A stretch of DNA of 59,896 nt from Hyphomicrobiales bacterium (lineage in GTDB: Bacteria; Pseudomonadota; Alphaproteobacteria; Rhizobiales; Rhizobiaceae): assembly GCA_030456445.1 (NCBI GenBank), contig JAKDNM010000008.1, positions 1 through 59,896 of the forward strand. Direction: 5' to 3'. The position numbers were made by a program, and so were the translations under genes. The stretch's first letter is position 1. The number at the start of each line of letters is the position of its first letter. This document shows positions 35,376 through 44,930 of this stretch, piece by piece. The notes under the pieces are model-generated. The model had not been told where the DNA came from and did no database searches. It saw nothing but the letters and a program-made list of their open reading frames with translations.

Positions 35376-36812
35376 CTATAGACCACCCAGCCCGTCGGAG
35401 CCGATATAGGCGATACGCAGCATGTTGGTGGCGCCGGGGGTCCGGAGCGGCACGCCGGCGGTGACGATCACCCGGTCGCCGGGGCGGCCGAACTGTTCTT
35501 CGAAGGTGATGCGGCAGGCGCGGTCGACCATGTCGTCGAGATCGAAGGCGTCTTCGGTTACGACGCAATGCATACCCCATACCAGCGATAGCCGCCGCGC
35601 CGTCGCCACGACCGGCGACAGCGCGATGATCGGCACTTGCGGACGCTCGCGCGCGGCGCGAAGCCCGGTCGTGCCGGAGGCTGTGTAGGTGATGATCGCC
35701 GACAGGTTCAGCGTCTCGGCGATCTGCCGCGCCGCCGCGGAAATAGCATCTGCGCCGGTCGCTTCCGGCGGCGAGCGCTGGGCGTTGATGATGCCCGGAT
35801 AGGTCGGATCGCGTTCCACCTGGATGGAGATCGCATCCATCATCGACACCGCCTCGACCGGGTATTTCCCGGCCGCCGATTCGGCCGACAGCATGATGGC
35901 GTCGGCGCCTTCGTAGACGGCGGTGGCAACATCGGAGACTTCGGCGCGGGTCGGCACGGGCGCGGAAATCATCGATTCCAGCATCTGGGTAGCCACCACA
36001 ACCGGCTTGCCGGCGCGGCGAGCGGCGCGGGTGATCTGCTTCTGGATGCCCGGAACCGACTCGACCGGCATCTCGACGCCGAGGTCGCCGCGCGCCACCA
36101 TCAGCGCATCGGAAAGCTCGATGATTTCGGCAAGCCGCGCCACCGCCTGCGGCTTTTCGATCTTGGACAGCAGTGCGGCGCGGCCGCGCGCCACCTTGCG
36201 CACCTCGGCCAAATCCTCCGGCCGCTGGATGAAGGAAAGCGCGATCCAGTCCACCCCCGTCGCCAGCACCGCGTCCAGATCCTTGCGGTCCTTGTCGGTC
36301 AGCGCGCCGACCGGCAGCGTGGTGTCGGGGACGCTGACGCCCTTGCGGTCGGAGATCGCCGTGCCGGAGACGACCCGGCAACGAACGGAATGACTGTCGG
36401 TCTCTTCCGCCACCAGCGCCAGCTTTCCGTCGTCTATGAGCAGACGGTCGCCGGGCTCGATGGATTGCAGGATTTCGGGGTGCGGAAGAAAGACGCGGGT
36501 GGCATTGCCCGGCTCCGGATTGTCGTCGAGCGTGAAGGTCTGGCCGGGCTTCAGTTCCTCCTTGCCATTGGCGAACGTGCCGACCCTGAGCTTCGGCCCT
36601 TGAAGGTCGGCCAGGATGCCGATCGGCCGGCCGACCTTACCCTCGACGGCGCGGATGCGCGCGACGAGCGTACGCATCGTCTCGTGGTCGGTATGGCTCA
36701 TATTGATGCGGAAAACGTCCGCGCCGGCCTCGAAGAGTTTCTGGATCATCGCCTCGTCGGAGGAGGCGGGGCCGAGCGTGGCGAGAATCTTGACCTTGCG
36801 GCTGCGTCTCAT
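35376..36812 (-). CDS. pyk: Pyruvate kinase
   Basis: This enzyme transfers phosphate from PEP to ADP, the last step of glycolysis. The 478-residue protein has KILATLGPASSDE at the start, FRINMSHTDHE, the catalytic-Lys strand (LSKIEKPQA), the Mg-binding VARGDLGVEMP and VVATQMLESMI. Its ATG overlaps the DUF1036 stop (ATGA), so the two are cotranscribed and coupled. Confidence 0.97.
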   Translation of the reverse strand: MRRSRKVKILATLGPASSDEAMIQKLFEAGADVFRINMSHTDHETMRTLVARIRAVEGKVGRPIGILADLQGPKLRVGTFANGKEELKPGQTFTLDDNPEPGNATRVFLPHPEILQSIEPGDRLLIDDGKLALVAEETDSHSVRCRVVSGTAISDRKGVSVPDTTLPVGALTDKDRKDLDAVLATGVDWIALSFIQRPEDLAEVRKVARGRAALLSKIEKPQAVARLAEIIELSDALMVARGDLGVEMPVESVPGIQKQITRAARRAGKPVVVATQMLESMISAPVPTRAEVSDVATAVYEGADAIMLSAESAAGKYPVEAVSMMDAISIQVERDPTYPGIINAQRSPPEATGADAISAAARQIAETLNLSAIITYTASGTTGLRAARERPQVPIIALSPVVATARRLSLVWGMHCVVTEDAFDLDDMVDRACRITFEEQFGRPGDRVIVTAGVPLRTPGATNMLRIAYIGSDGLGGL

Positions 36813-37417
36813 TGATTGTCCGATCCGGGATTGTCCGATCCGGGATTGCCCGTTCCGCGATTACCCGAGGAGGAATTACCCGAGGAGGAATTACCCGGTG
36901 CGGAGTTTCCCGCTCCGGCAGCGGCAGCCGTGCCGCTCATGGCGGGCTGATCGGTCAGTTGCACCATCCAGCTCGATTGCTTGCCCGTATCGTATTCCTT
37001 GAAGCCGGCGCGCTGGAAACCGCGCGCGAAGCAGTCGTTGACACCGGCGATCTTGAACTCCTTGTCGGCGACGCACATGTCGATCGACCCGTCCCAGCGG
37101 CCGCCGTGATCGGCATCTTCCGCGTAGAGATAATAATAGCGCGAGGAAAGCGGGCCTTCGATCAGCGTCTTGCAGCTCGATCCCTCGATGTGCCACCAGC
37201 CTTCCGTCACCCAGCCCGCCTTGGCGCGGTAACCAATGGCGACGCCGACCAGATTCTGGGTCGCATTGCAGACGCGGAAATCGGCCAGGGCAGGCGTGGA
37301 AAACAGTGCCACGCCACTCGTGCAGGCCGCGGCGAAAACGGCAAGAGCCACCTTGCGGCCACCCCGCTTCGCTGCTGCGGAACCTGATTCCATGCCGCTT
37401 GCCTGTAACAGCCCCAT
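36809..37417 (-). CDS. DUF1036 exported protein with repeat tail
   Basis: The 202-residue protein has a signal peptide (VALAVFAAACTSGVALFSTPALA), a DUF1036 domain with conserved aromatics and cysteines (DFRVCNATQNLVGVAIGYRA; EGWWHIEGSSCKTL) and a 30-residue Gly/Asn/Ser/Pro tail built from GNSSS- and GSDNP-type pentads. It is probably periplasmic, function unknown. Coupling to pyk is conserved in this order of bacteria. A start at 37393 is an alternative. Confidence 0.85.
   Translation of the reverse strand: MGLLQASGMESGSAAAKRGGRKVALAVFAAACTSGVALFSTPALADFRVCNATQNLVGVAIGYRAKAGWVTEGWWHIEGSSCKTLIEGPLSSRYYYLYAEDADHGGRWDGSIDMCVADKEFKIAGVNDCFARGFQRAGFKEYDTGKQSSWMVQLTDQPAMSGTAAAAGAGNSAPGNSSSGNSSSGNRGTGNPGSDNPGSDNQ
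36812..36898. repeat. 15-bp in-frame minisatellite in DUF1036 gene
   Basis: The 3' end of the DUF1036 gene consists of near-tandem 15-bp units, including two exact copies of GAGGAGGAATTACCC and GATTGTCCGATCCGG-type units. Each encodes a five-residue repeat. Length change here would stay in frame and alter only the tail. Confidence 0.75.
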
Positions 37418-37601
37418 TTCAAGACGCCTCTTTTCGAAGATAGCCCGGCCCGTGTCAACGCGTCGGCGAGGATCGGAGGAACGGTCCCCGTCTATTTGTT
37501 GTTCTCCAAGGACTCCCGGAAAGATTGTCGAAACGACGGCATTGCGCCAGCGCCGTCTTCATGAAAAGACCGGTTGCCTGCAAAGCTTCATGGCCTCCTG
37601 A

Positions 37602-38399
37602 ATGACGCGGACTTCCCAATTCTCTCCGTTCGAACTGATCGAAGGCGATCGCGGGGGCGGTCTGCTTTTCCTCGCCGACCATGCCGGGCGTGGACTGCCG
37701 GAGGAATATGGCACCCTTGGCCTGCCCGAGACCGAGTTCGATCGCCACATCGCCTACGATATCGGCGTGGAAGGGGTGACGCGGCGGCTTGCCGCGCTGA
37801 CCGGCGCGCCCGCCGTTATGGCGCGCTTCTCGCGGCTACTCATCGACCCGAACCGCGGAGAGGACGATCCGACCCTGATCCGGCAACTCTATGACGGGAC
37901 GGTGGTTCCGGGAAATTATCCGATGTCGGCAAAAGAGCGCGAGCGGCGACTCGACCGTTTCTATCGCCCGTATCACGATGCCGCAGCCGCGCTGGTCGCT
38001 TCGGCCGCCGAAGAATCCGGCAGGGCGCCGTTCCTGTTCTCCATCCATTCCTTCACGCCGCGCATGCAGGGCTTCGAGCGGCCCTGGCATGCCGGCATAT
38101 TGTGGGACAGCGACAATCGCGCGGTCGATCCGATGCTCAACGCGTTGCGAACCGACACGGGCCTGATTGTCGGCGATAACGAACCCTATGACGGCGCTTT
38201 GCGCGGCGACACCATGTTCAAACACGCCATCGTCAACGGTTTCGCGCATGCGCTCATCGAGATCCGCCAGGACCTGATCCGCGAGGACAAGGGACAGCAG
38301 GAATGGGCGGAGCGGCTGGCGCCGATGCTTGAAGCCATCAATGCCCGACCCGATATTCACGAGGTGAAGCAGTTCGGTTCCCGTACGGGACCGCTGTAA
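37602..38399 (+). CDS. N-formylglutamate amidohydrolase family protein
   Basis: The 265-residue hydrolase has LLFLADHAGRGLPEEYG, DIGVEGVTRRLAAL, SRLLIDPNRGEDDPTLI and FSIHSFTPRM, the family's metal-binding and substrate motifs. It may release formate from N-formylglutamate, but no histidine-degradation genes are nearby. Here it heads a block with DUF1244 and DUF2312 genes, so another amide substrate is possible. It is divergent from DUF1036-pyk. Confidence 0.87.
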   Translation: MTRTSQFSPFELIEGDRGGGLLFLADHAGRGLPEEYGTLGLPETEFDRHIAYDIGVEGVTRRLAALTGAPAVMARFSRLLIDPNRGEDDPTLIRQLYDGTVVPGNYPMSAKERERRLDRFYRPYHDAAAALVASAAEESGRAPFLFSIHSFTPRMQGFERPWHAGILWDSDNRAVDPMLNALRTDTGLIVGDNEPYDGALRGDTMFKHAIVNGFAHALIEIRQDLIREDKGQQEWAERLAPMLEAINARPDIHEVKQFGSRTGPL

Positions 38400-38403
38400 A
38401 GGG

Positions 38404-38718
38404 ATGCCAACCATGACCGAGTTCAGCAAGGAACAAGCGCGCGCTTTCGAAGCGGCGGCCTTCCGCACCCTCGTCGACCATCTGCGGGAGCGAACGGACG
38501 TCCAGAATATCGATTTGATGAACCTGGCCGGCTTCTGCCGCAACTGTCTGTCGAACTGGTATCGTGAAGCGGCGGAGGCAGCCGGTGTGGCGCTCACAAA
38601 AGAGGAGTCGCGCGAGATTGTCTACGGCATGCCCTATGACGAATGGCAGGCGAAGCACCAGACCGACGCAAGCGAGGCAAAGAAAGCCACGTTCGAGGCC
38701 GCCCGGCCGAAGGAATAG
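38404..38718 (+). CDS. DUF1244 family protein
   Basis: The 104-residue protein has the DUF1244 motif MNLAGFCRNCLSNWYREAAE and IVYGMPYDEWQAKHQ. The two Cys in CRNC suggest metal or redox chemistry, which is unproven. It starts 4 bases after the amidohydrolase stop; an ATG three codons later is an alternative. The function is unknown; the linkage to its neighbours is widespread in alphaproteobacteria. Confidence 0.87.
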   Translation: MPTMTEFSKEQARAFEAAAFRTLVDHLRERTDVQNIDLMNLAGFCRNCLSNWYREAAEAAGVALTKEESREIVYGMPYDEWQAKHQTDASEAKKATFEAARPKE

Positions 38719-38847
38719 TTTCCCGGCCGGGCGGTTTTCGCGCCGCGCCGTTTTGCCCTTGACCCCTCTAGTGGGGTCGGGCATCGAAACCGCCGTTTTC
38801 CTGTCTCGATTTTTTTGAGTCGTGGCGCAATTTCCGTGGAGAATTCT

Positions 38848-39108
38848 ATGGCCGACGAAATCACCGACAGCAGCCAGACCGTGGCCGCCGGTCAGCTCAG
38901 GGCATTCATCGAACGCATCGAGCGCCTCGAAGAAGAGAAGCAGTCTCTGGCCGACGATATCAAGGATGTCTATGCCGAAATGAAGGGCACCGGCTTCGAT
39001 ACCAAGGCTGTGCGAACGATCGTGCGGCTGCGCAAGAAGGATCAGTCCGAGCGGCAGGAGGAGGAAGCGATACTCGATCTCTACAAGGCCGCACTCGGCA
39101 TGGCCTGA
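38848..39108 (+). CDS. gapR: GapR-type nucleoid protein (DUF2312/UPF0335)
   Basis: The 86-residue protein ([40 protein letters not shown]) matches the DUF2312 family. Its Caulobacter member GapR is a nucleoid-associated protein that clamps overtwisted AT-rich DNA ahead of forks and transcription. The long helices and Lys/Arg-rich C-terminal half fit. The ATG at 38848 follows GTGGAGAATTCT. Confidence 0.9.
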   Translation: MADEITDSSQTVAAGQLRAFIERIERLEEEKQSLADDIKDVYAEMKGTGFDTKAVRTIVRLRKKDQSERQEEEAILDLYKAALGMA

Positions 39109-39501
39109 GGCATCGTCGGGCAGCGCAGTTGCTTGGAAAGGTTCGCGCCGGCCAGCAGGATTGGCAGAACGGCTTAAGTTACCGTGGGCGCAGGCCTTTA
39201 GGGCTTCGCCGTGATCTTTTCTTCCCTGCCGCAGCCGGGCTTCCCATCAGCGCTGTGCCGATTGCAATGGAGAAGAAAGCTGCGAGGTGCGGCGGGTGTT
39301 CGCGCGTCACCGAGGCCCACCGTGCCGTTCTCGACCGTACGCTGGCCGATAGTCTTGCTGCGGTGGAACAAGCAATGGCTTTGCCCGAGCCGGCCGAATA
39401 ACGACAAATTCTTTCCGTACGACGCTCCCGAAAGGTTATTTCGGGAATTTCTATACACGACCAAACCGATAGAGTTTCGACTGCCAACACAGGAGGCAGC
39501 A
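39109..39501. other. Gene-free interval upstream of sulfate operon
   Basis: This 393-bp interval has no gene I can support. A possible 90-codon frame at 39129-39401 (plus) has no ribosome-binding site and no recognisable family; its second half is Ala-rich. The last 100 bases are AT-richer and hold the dyad at 39427 and the strong Shine-Dalgarno of sbp, so the promoter is probably there. Confidence 0.5.
39427..39445. promoter_or_regulatory. Dyad upstream of sbp
   Basis: CCCGAAA-ggtta-TTTCGGG is a perfect 7-bp inverted repeat 57 bases before the sbp ATG. It could be an operator or a leader hairpin of the sulfate operon. No regulator gene is adjacent. Confidence 0.45.
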
Positions 39502-40524
39502 ATGACTCGCAACGGAAAGTCGCTACTCTTTACCGCCGCGCTGGCTGCGATGGTGCAATTCGGTGGACTGGCCTTCGCATTCGCCGATACGACGCTTCTC
39601 AACGTTTCCTACGACCCGACCCGCGAACTCTACAAGGAGTTCGACGCCGCCTTCGCCGCCAAATGGAAACAGGACACCGGCGAGACGGTCACGATCCGCA
39701 CCTCGCACGGAGGCTCTGGCGCGCAGGCACGTTCGGTCATCGACGGGTTGCCGGCCGACGTGGTGACGCTGGCGCTCGAAGCCGATATCGATGCGATCGC
39801 CCAAAAGACCGGCAAGGTCCCGGTCGACTGGCGCGGCAAGCTGCCCAACAACAATGCGCCCTATACGTCGACGATCGTGTTCCTCGTGCGCAAGGGTAAT
39901 CCGAAGGGCATCAAGGACTGGGGCGACCTCGTCAAGGATGGCGTTGAGGTGATCACGCCCAACCCCAAGACCTCGGGCGGGGCGCGCTGGAACTTCCTCG
40001 CCGCCTGGGCGTGGGCTCGCAACCAGTATGGCGGCGACGACAAGAAGGCCGAGGGCTTCGTCGCCCAACTCTACAAGCACGTTCCAGTGCTCGACACCGG
40101 CGCGCGCGGCGCGACCACGACGTTTGCCCAGCGCGGCATCGGCGATGTGCTGCTTGCCTGGGAGAACGAGGCCTTCCTCGCGCTCGACGAACTCGGCGCC
40201 GGCAATTTCGAGATCGTCGTGCCGTCGATCTCGATCAAGGCCGAGCCGCCGGTGGCGCTGGTCGACGGAAATGCCGACGCCAGGGGCACGCGCAAGGTGG
40301 CCGAGGCCTATCTCGAATATCTCTATTCCGATGTCGGCCAGAAGATCGCGGCCAGGCATTACTACCGGCCCTACAAGCCGGAGGCAGCCGATCCCGCCGA
40401 TCTGAAACGCTTTCCCGACGTAAAGCTGGTCACGATCGACGCATTCGGCGGCTGGAAGAAAGCACAGCCGGCCTATTTTGGCGATGGCGGCGTCTTCGAC
40501 CAGATCTACAAGCCGGGGCAATGA
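39502..40524 (+). CDS. sbp: Sulfate ABC transporter substrate-binding protein
   Basis: The 340-residue periplasmic protein has a signal peptide ([20 protein letters not shown], cleaved near AFADT). The mature sequence [20 protein letters not shown] and the motifs [20 protein letters not shown] and [19 protein letters not shown] identify a sulfate/thiosulfate binder. AGGAGGCAGCA precedes the ATG. It is the first gene of sbp-cysT-cysW-cysA. Confidence 0.95.
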   Translation: MTRNGKSLLFTAALAAMVQFGGLAFAFADTTLLNVSYDPTRELYKEFDAAFAAKWKQDTGETVTIRTSHGGSGAQARSVIDGLPADVVTLALEADIDAIAQKTGKVPVDWRGKLPNNNAPYTSTIVFLVRKGNPKGIKDWGDLVKDGVEVITPNPKTSGGARWNFLAAWAWARNQYGGDDKKAEGFVAQLYKHVPVLDTGARGATTTFAQRGIGDVLLAWENEAFLALDELGAGNFEIVVPSISIKAEPPVALVDGNADARGTRKVAEAYLEYLYSDVGQKIAARHYYRPYKPEAADPADLKRFPDVKLVTIDAFGGWKKAQPAYFGDGGVFDQIYKPGQ

Positions 40525-40525
40525 C

Positions 40526-41386
40526 ATGGCGACCGCCCTTGCGCATGCGGGGTGGCGGTTCAGGCGGCCGAGCGTCATTCCCGGTTTCGGGCTGACGTTC
40601 GGTTTCTCGATCGCCTACCTGTCGCTGATCGTGCTGATCCCGCTTGCCGGCGTGGTATGGCGCTCCGCCTCGCTCGGTTGGCCGGAATTCTGGCGTATCG
40701 CCAGTGATCCGCGCACGCTCGGCGCGCTGAAGATGAGCTTCGGCGGGGCGCTTGCCGCGGCACTCGTCAACATCGTCTTCGGCACGCTGGTCGCCTGGGT
40801 GCTGGTCCGCTACCGCTTTCCGGGAAAGCGTATCGTGGACGCCATGGTGGATTTGCCCTTCGCGCTGCCGACGGCGGTTGCCGGCATCGCCTTGACGACG
40901 CTTTATGCGCCGAACGGCTGGATCGGCGGGCTTTTGGCGCCGCTCGGCATCAAGGTTGCCTACACGCCGCTTGGCATCATCGTGGCGATGGTCTTCATCG
41001 GCCTTCCTTTCGTCGTGCGCACCGTGCAGCCGGTCATGGAAGAGATCGACCGCGAGGTGGAGGAAGCTGCCGCCACGCTCGGCGCGAGACGTGCCCAGAC
41101 TGTCCGGCGGGTCATCCTGCCCGGACTGGCGCCCGCGATCCTGACCGGCTTCGCGCTCGCCTTCGCACGCGCTGTCGGAGAATACGGCTCGGTGATCTTC
41201 ATCGCCGGCAACATCCCCTACGTCTCGGAGATCGCGCCGCTCCTTATCGTCATCCGGCTGGAGGAGTATAATTACGCGGCCGCCACCGCCATCGCCACGG
41301 TGATGCTCGCGATTTCGTTCGCCATGCTCTTCGTCATCAACCTGATCCAGGCATGGAGCCGCAGGAGGTACGGATATGGTCATTGA
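40526..41386 (+). CDS. cysT: Sulfate ABC transporter permease CysT
   Basis: The 286-residue inner-membrane permease has about six TM segments. Motifs are [20 protein letters not shown] and the coupling loop [20 protein letters not shown], then [15 protein letters not shown], typical of CysT/CysU. The ATG is one base after the sbp stop. It overlaps cysW by 11 bases. Confidence 0.94.
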   Translation: MATALAHAGWRFRRPSVIPGFGLTFGFSIAYLSLIVLIPLAGVVWRSASLGWPEFWRIASDPRTLGALKMSFGGALAAALVNIVFGTLVAWVLVRYRFPGKRIVDAMVDLPFALPTAVAGIALTTLYAPNGWIGGLLAPLGIKVAYTPLGIIVAMVFIGLPFVVRTVQPVMEEIDREVEEAAATLGARRAQTVRRVILPGLAPAILTGFALAFARAVGEYGSVIFIAGNIPYVSEIAPLLIVIRLEEYNYAAATAIATVMLAISFAMLFVINLIQAWSRRRYGYGH

Positions 41387-42263
41387 CCAGCCTTTTTCCG
41401 CCGCTGGCGCGCAAACGCCGCCGCCGCGTTCGGCCGTGACCGAGGGGCGCGCCACCCGCGTCGCCTTGACGGTGATTGCTCTTCTTTTTCTTGCGGTTTT
41501 TCTCGTATTGCCGCTCGTGATCGTCTTCCTGCAGGCCTTCGCAAACGGCGTCGGGGCCTATTTCGCCGCGCTCACGGAGCCGGATGCGGTGGCCGCCATC
41601 CAACTCACCCTGCTCGTCGCGGCGATCGCGGTGCCGCTCAACCTCGCTTTCGGGGTCGCCGCGGCATGGGCGGTCGCCAAGTTCGAGTTCAAGGGCAAGG
41701 CCTTCCTGACCACGCTGATCGACCTGCCCTTTTCCGTGTCGCCGGTGATTTCGGGCCTGGTCTACGTGCTGCTGTTCGGTTCGCAGAGCCTGCTTGGACC
41801 GTGGCTGGCGGCGCACGGCGTCCAGATCCTGTTTGCTGTGCCGGGCATCGTGCTCGCCACCATCTTCGTCACTTTTCCCTTCGTCGCGCGTGAACTGATC
41901 CCACTGATGGAGGAACAGGGCACGGCGGACGAGGAGGCAGCACTGTCGCTTGGCGCCAGCGGCTGGCAGACGTTTTTGCGCGTGACCCTGCCCAACGTCA
42001 AATGGGGCCTGCTCTACGGCGTACTCCTGTGCAACGCCCGCGCCATGGGCGAGTTCGGCGCGGTGTCGGTGGTCTCCGGTCATATACGCGGGCTCACCAA
42101 CACCATGCCGCTGCAGGTCGAGATTCTCTACAACGAGTATAATTTCGCCGGCGCCTTCGCCGTGGCCTCGCTTCTGGCGCTGCTCGCGCTGGTAACGCTG
42201 ATCATCAAGACCATATTGGAATTCCGGTACGGCGATGCCCTTTCCGGCTCGACAGGACATTAG
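41376..42263 (+). CDS. cysW: Sulfate ABC transporter permease CysW
   Basis: The 295-residue partner permease has about six TM segments with [20 protein letters not shown] and the coupling loop [20 protein letters not shown], then [20 protein letters not shown], diagnostic for CysW. It begins inside the end of cysT. A palindromic repeat separates it from cysA. Confidence 0.94.
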   Translation: MVIDQPFSAAGAQTPPPRSAVTEGRATRVALTVIALLFLAVFLVLPLVIVFLQAFANGVGAYFAALTEPDAVAAIQLTLLVAAIAVPLNLAFGVAAAWAVAKFEFKGKAFLTTLIDLPFSVSPVISGLVYVLLFGSQSLLGPWLAAHGVQILFAVPGIVLATIFVTFPFVARELIPLMEEQGTADEEAALSLGASGWQTFLRVTLPNVKWGLLYGVLLCNARAMGEFGAVSVVSGHIRGLTNTMPLQVEILYNEYNFAGAFAVASLLALLALVTLIIKTILEFRYGDALSGSTGH

Positions 42264-42312
42264 GGCATGATCCGGAAAAGTGGATGCCGGTTTTCCGAAA
42301 AGATCATGCTTA
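42262..42312. repeat. Rhizobial palindromic repeat in cysW-cysA gap
   Basis: GCATGATC (42265-42272) pairs with GATCATGC (42302-42309), and inside CCGGAAAA pairs with TTTTCCG, giving a long imperfect hairpin. The sequence GCATGATCCGGAAAAGTGG is a very widespread rhizobial intergenic palindrome. Here it is inside an operon, directly before the cysA ribosome-binding site. Confidence 0.88.
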
Positions 42313-42329
42313 AACAAAGAGATAGAGCC

Positions 42330-43460
42330 ATGGACCTTTCTATCCGCAATGTCCGCAAGGAGTTCGACCGCTTCGCAGCGCTGGACGACGTTTCGCTCGA
42401 CATCCGTTCCGGCGAGTTGATCGCCCTTCTGGGGCCGTCCGGCTCCGGCAAGACGACGCTGCTGCGGCTGATCGCAGGCCTCGACCACCCGACTGGAGGC
42501 CAGATATTCTTCGGCGGCGAGGACGCCTCGGTGAAGACGGTGCAGGAGCGCAATATCGGCTTCGTCTTCCAGAGCTATGCGCTCTTCCGCCATATGAACG
42601 TGCTCGACAATATCGGCTTCGGGCTGAGCGTCCGGCGCGGTGCGGACCGGATGGCCAAGGCCGAGATCGCGCGGCGTGCGACGGAACTTCTCGATCTCGT
42701 CCAGCTCTCCGGCCTGGAGCGGCGCTACCCGCATCAGCTTTCGGGCGGTCAGCGACAGCGCGTGGCGCTCGCCCGCGCCATGGCGATCGAACCCAGCGTG
42801 CTCCTGCTCGACGAACCCTTTGGCGCGCTCGACGCCAAGGTGCGCCGCGACCTCAGAAGCTGGCTGCGCGAGATCCACGACGCCACCGGGCACACCACCG
42901 TCTTCGTTACCCACGATCAGGACGAGGCGCTCGAACTCGCCGACCGCGTCGTGGTGATGAACGAGGGCAGGATCGAGCAGATCGGCACGGCGGACGACGT
43001 CTATGACACGCCCAACTCGCCCTTCGTCTTCGGCTTCATCGGCGAGTCGAGCAGTCTCCCGATCCATGTGGAAGCCGGCCAGCTATGGTTCGAGGACCGC
43101 CCGCTCGGCCTTCCCGCCGGGGATGCGCCGGATGGCAAGGCGCTTCTCTATTTCCGGCCGCAGGAGGTGAAACTCCTCGACGGTTGTGGCGGCTGCATTG
43201 CGGGAACCGTGGCAGCCGGCCGCCGCGTCGCCGGCACGCGCCGCCTCGAACTGGAGGTGGGCGGCCACCGGGAGCGTGTCGAGATCGAGGTGCCGGCCAG
43301 CCATCCGGCCGCCGCCAGATCGCGCATCGCCTTCCGCCCCGAGAAATGGCGCCTGTTTGGCACCCCCGGCGAGGCGGCCCCTTCGGAAAAGGTCCGCCGC
43401 ATAAGCGGATGGCCAGCCGCCGTTCAGGCGGGAGAAGGATCGTCGGCCGCGCGGCGTTGA
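42330..43460 (+). CDS. cysA: Sulfate/thiosulfate importer ATPase CysA
   Basis: The 376-residue ATPase has Walker A GPSGSGKTTLLRLIAG, Q-loop FVFQSYALFRHMNVLDN, signature LSGGQRQRVALARAMA, Walker B LLLDEPFGALDAKVR and a C-terminal TOBE-like regulatory domain. The 21 codons upstream of the chosen ATG are read through the palindromic repeat and are not CysA. Its last 37 bases overlap the end of the convergent tctA. Confidence 0.94.
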   Translation: MDLSIRNVRKEFDRFAALDDVSLDIRSGELIALLGPSGSGKTTLLRLIAGLDHPTGGQIFFGGEDASVKTVQERNIGFVFQSYALFRHMNVLDNIGFGLSVRRGADRMAKAEIARRATELLDLVQLSGLERRYPHQLSGGQRQRVALARAMAIEPSVLLLDEPFGALDAKVRRDLRSWLREIHDATGHTTVFVTHDQDEALELADRVVVMNEGRIEQIGTADDVYDTPNSPFVFGFIGESSSLPIHVEAGQLWFEDRPLGLPAGDAPDGKALLYFRPQEVKLLDGCGGCIAGTVAAGRRVAGTRRLELEVGGHRERVEIEVPASHPAAARSRIAFRPEKWRLFGTPGEAAPSEKVRRISGWPAAVQAGEGSSAARR

Positions 43461-44929
43461 GCAAGGTAGGAGGAGACGAAGGACGCCCCCCAGACGAACA
43501 GCGTGAAAAGGCCGAGCCCGGCTGCGATCGGACGTTCGAAGAAGGCCAGGAAGCTGCCGTCCGACTTGATCATGGAGGTGACGAAGTTCTGCTCCAGCAT
43601 AGGGCCGAGCACGATCCCCAGGATGCAGGGAGCGATCGGGATATCGTTTTCTTCCATGATGAAGCCGAGCACGCCGAAGACCAGCATGACGGAAACGTCG
43701 AAGGTGGCGTTGTTGGTGGCGAACGCGCCGACCATGCAAAAGGAGAGGATGACCGGCATCAGGATTTTCGGCGGCACGCGCAGAATCTGCTTGGCGAGCT
43801 TGATCGCGCCCCAGCCGAACGGAACCATGATCAGATTGGCGATGATGAAGATAAGGAAGATCGCGTAGATCGTCTGCGGATTGGTCAGGAAGAGCGTCGG
43901 GCCGGGATTGACGCCCTTGACGTAGAGGACGCCGATGACGATCGCGGTGATGGAATCGCCGGGGATGCCGAAGACGAGGGCCGGCACCCACGCGCCGCCG
44001 AGCGCGGCATTGTTGGCGGAGGTCGATTCGACGATGCCTTCGAGATGCCCGGTCCCGAACTTTTCCGGTGTCCGCGAGAATTTGCGGCTGACTGCATAGG
44101 AAACCCAGGCGGCGATGTCGGCCCCGGAACCGGGCAGCACGCCGATCGCCGTGCCGAGAATGTTGCCGCGCAATTGCTGGGGCCAGTAGCGCACGAAGAG
44201 CCTGCCCCAGCCCTTGAACAAATTGCCCACGGATGCCTGCGGGACCGGCAGGCTGCGTGCGCCGCTTGCGGCTACCCTCAGCACCTCAGACACGGCGAAC
44301 AGGCCGATCATCGCCGAGATGAAGTCGATGCCGCCCAACAGGTTGATATCGCCGAAGGTGAAGCGGGGGACGCCTGCGGGGTTGTTCAGGCCTACCGTTG
44401 CGACGAGGAGGCCGATGAAGAGGCTGATCAGCCCCTTGATGGGGGCTCCTGTGCCGATGAAGGTGGCGCAGGTCAGCCCGAGAAGGGCCATCCAGAAATA
44501 TTCGAACGAGGAGAATTTCAGCGCGACCTCGGCAAGCCATGGCGCCATCAGCATCAGGATCGCCGTGCCGAACAGGCCGCCGACGGCGGAAAAAAGCAGG
44601 TTTGCGCCGAGTGCGATTTCCGCCTCGCCCTTCTGCGTCATGCGGAAGGCCTCGTCCGCATAGGCGGCGGAGGCCGGCGTTCCGGGAATGCGCAGCATCG
44701 TGCCCGGGATGTCGCCGGCGAAGATCGCCATGGCCGAGCAGGTTATCATGGCCCCGATCGCCGGCACCGGGTCCATGAAGAAGGTCGTCGGCACGAGCAG
44801 CGCGATCGCCATCGTCGCCGTCAGGCCGGGAATCGCGCCGACGAAAAGGCCGAAGATCGCGGCGATGGCGATCGTCGTGACCACGTCCCAGTGGAGGATG
44901 AGTCCGAAAGCGGCTTCGAGCGTGTCCAT
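43424..44929 (-). CDS. tctA: Tripartite tricarboxylate transporter TctA
   Basis: The large membrane subunit has 501 residues and about 12 TM segments. Motifs are GLFVGAIPGLTATMAIALLV, AGDIPGTMLRIPGTPASAAY and GSGADIAAWVSY. It works with TctB and TctC to import organic acids by secondary transport. It starts one base after the tctB stop. The 3' end overlaps cysA on the opposite strand. Confidence 0.94.
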   Translation of the reverse strand: MDTLEAAFGLILHWDVVTTIAIAAIFGLFVGAIPGLTATMAIALLVPTTFFMDPVPAIGAMITCSAMAIFAGDIPGTMLRIPGTPASAAYADEAFRMTQKGEAEIALGANLLFSAVGGLFGTAILMLMAPWLAEVALKFSSFEYFWMALLGLTCATFIGTGAPIKGLISLFIGLLVATVGLNNPAGVPRFTFGDINLLGGIDFISAMIGLFAVSEVLRVAASGARSLPVPQASVGNLFKGWGRLFVRYWPQQLRGNILGTAIGVLPGSGADIAAWVSYAVSRKFSRTPEKFGTGHLEGIVESTSANNAALGGAWVPALVFGIPGDSITAIVIGVLYVKGVNPGPTLFLTNPQTIYAIFLIFIIANLIMVPFGWGAIKLAKQILRVPPKILMPVILSFCMVGAFATNNATFDVSVMLVFGVLGFIMEENDIPIAPCILGIVLGPMLEQNFVTSMIKSDGSFLAFFERPIAAGLGLFTLFVWGASFVSSYLAQRRAADDPSPA

Positions 44930-44930
44930 A

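Noticed and set aside
39129-39401. 90-codon frame upstream of sbp
   Set aside because: It has no Shine-Dalgarno and no recognised family. It may be a real small gene, but the sequence alone does not support it.
39402-39501. SAM or other riboswitch upstream of the sulfate operon
   Set aside because: Only a simple 7-bp dyad is visible; there is no multi-helix conserved core that I can match to a known riboswitch.
42267-42329. 21 extra N-terminal codons for CysA
   Set aside because: They are encoded by the rhizobial palindromic repeat; CysA proteins begin at the MDLSIRNV-type start at 42330.
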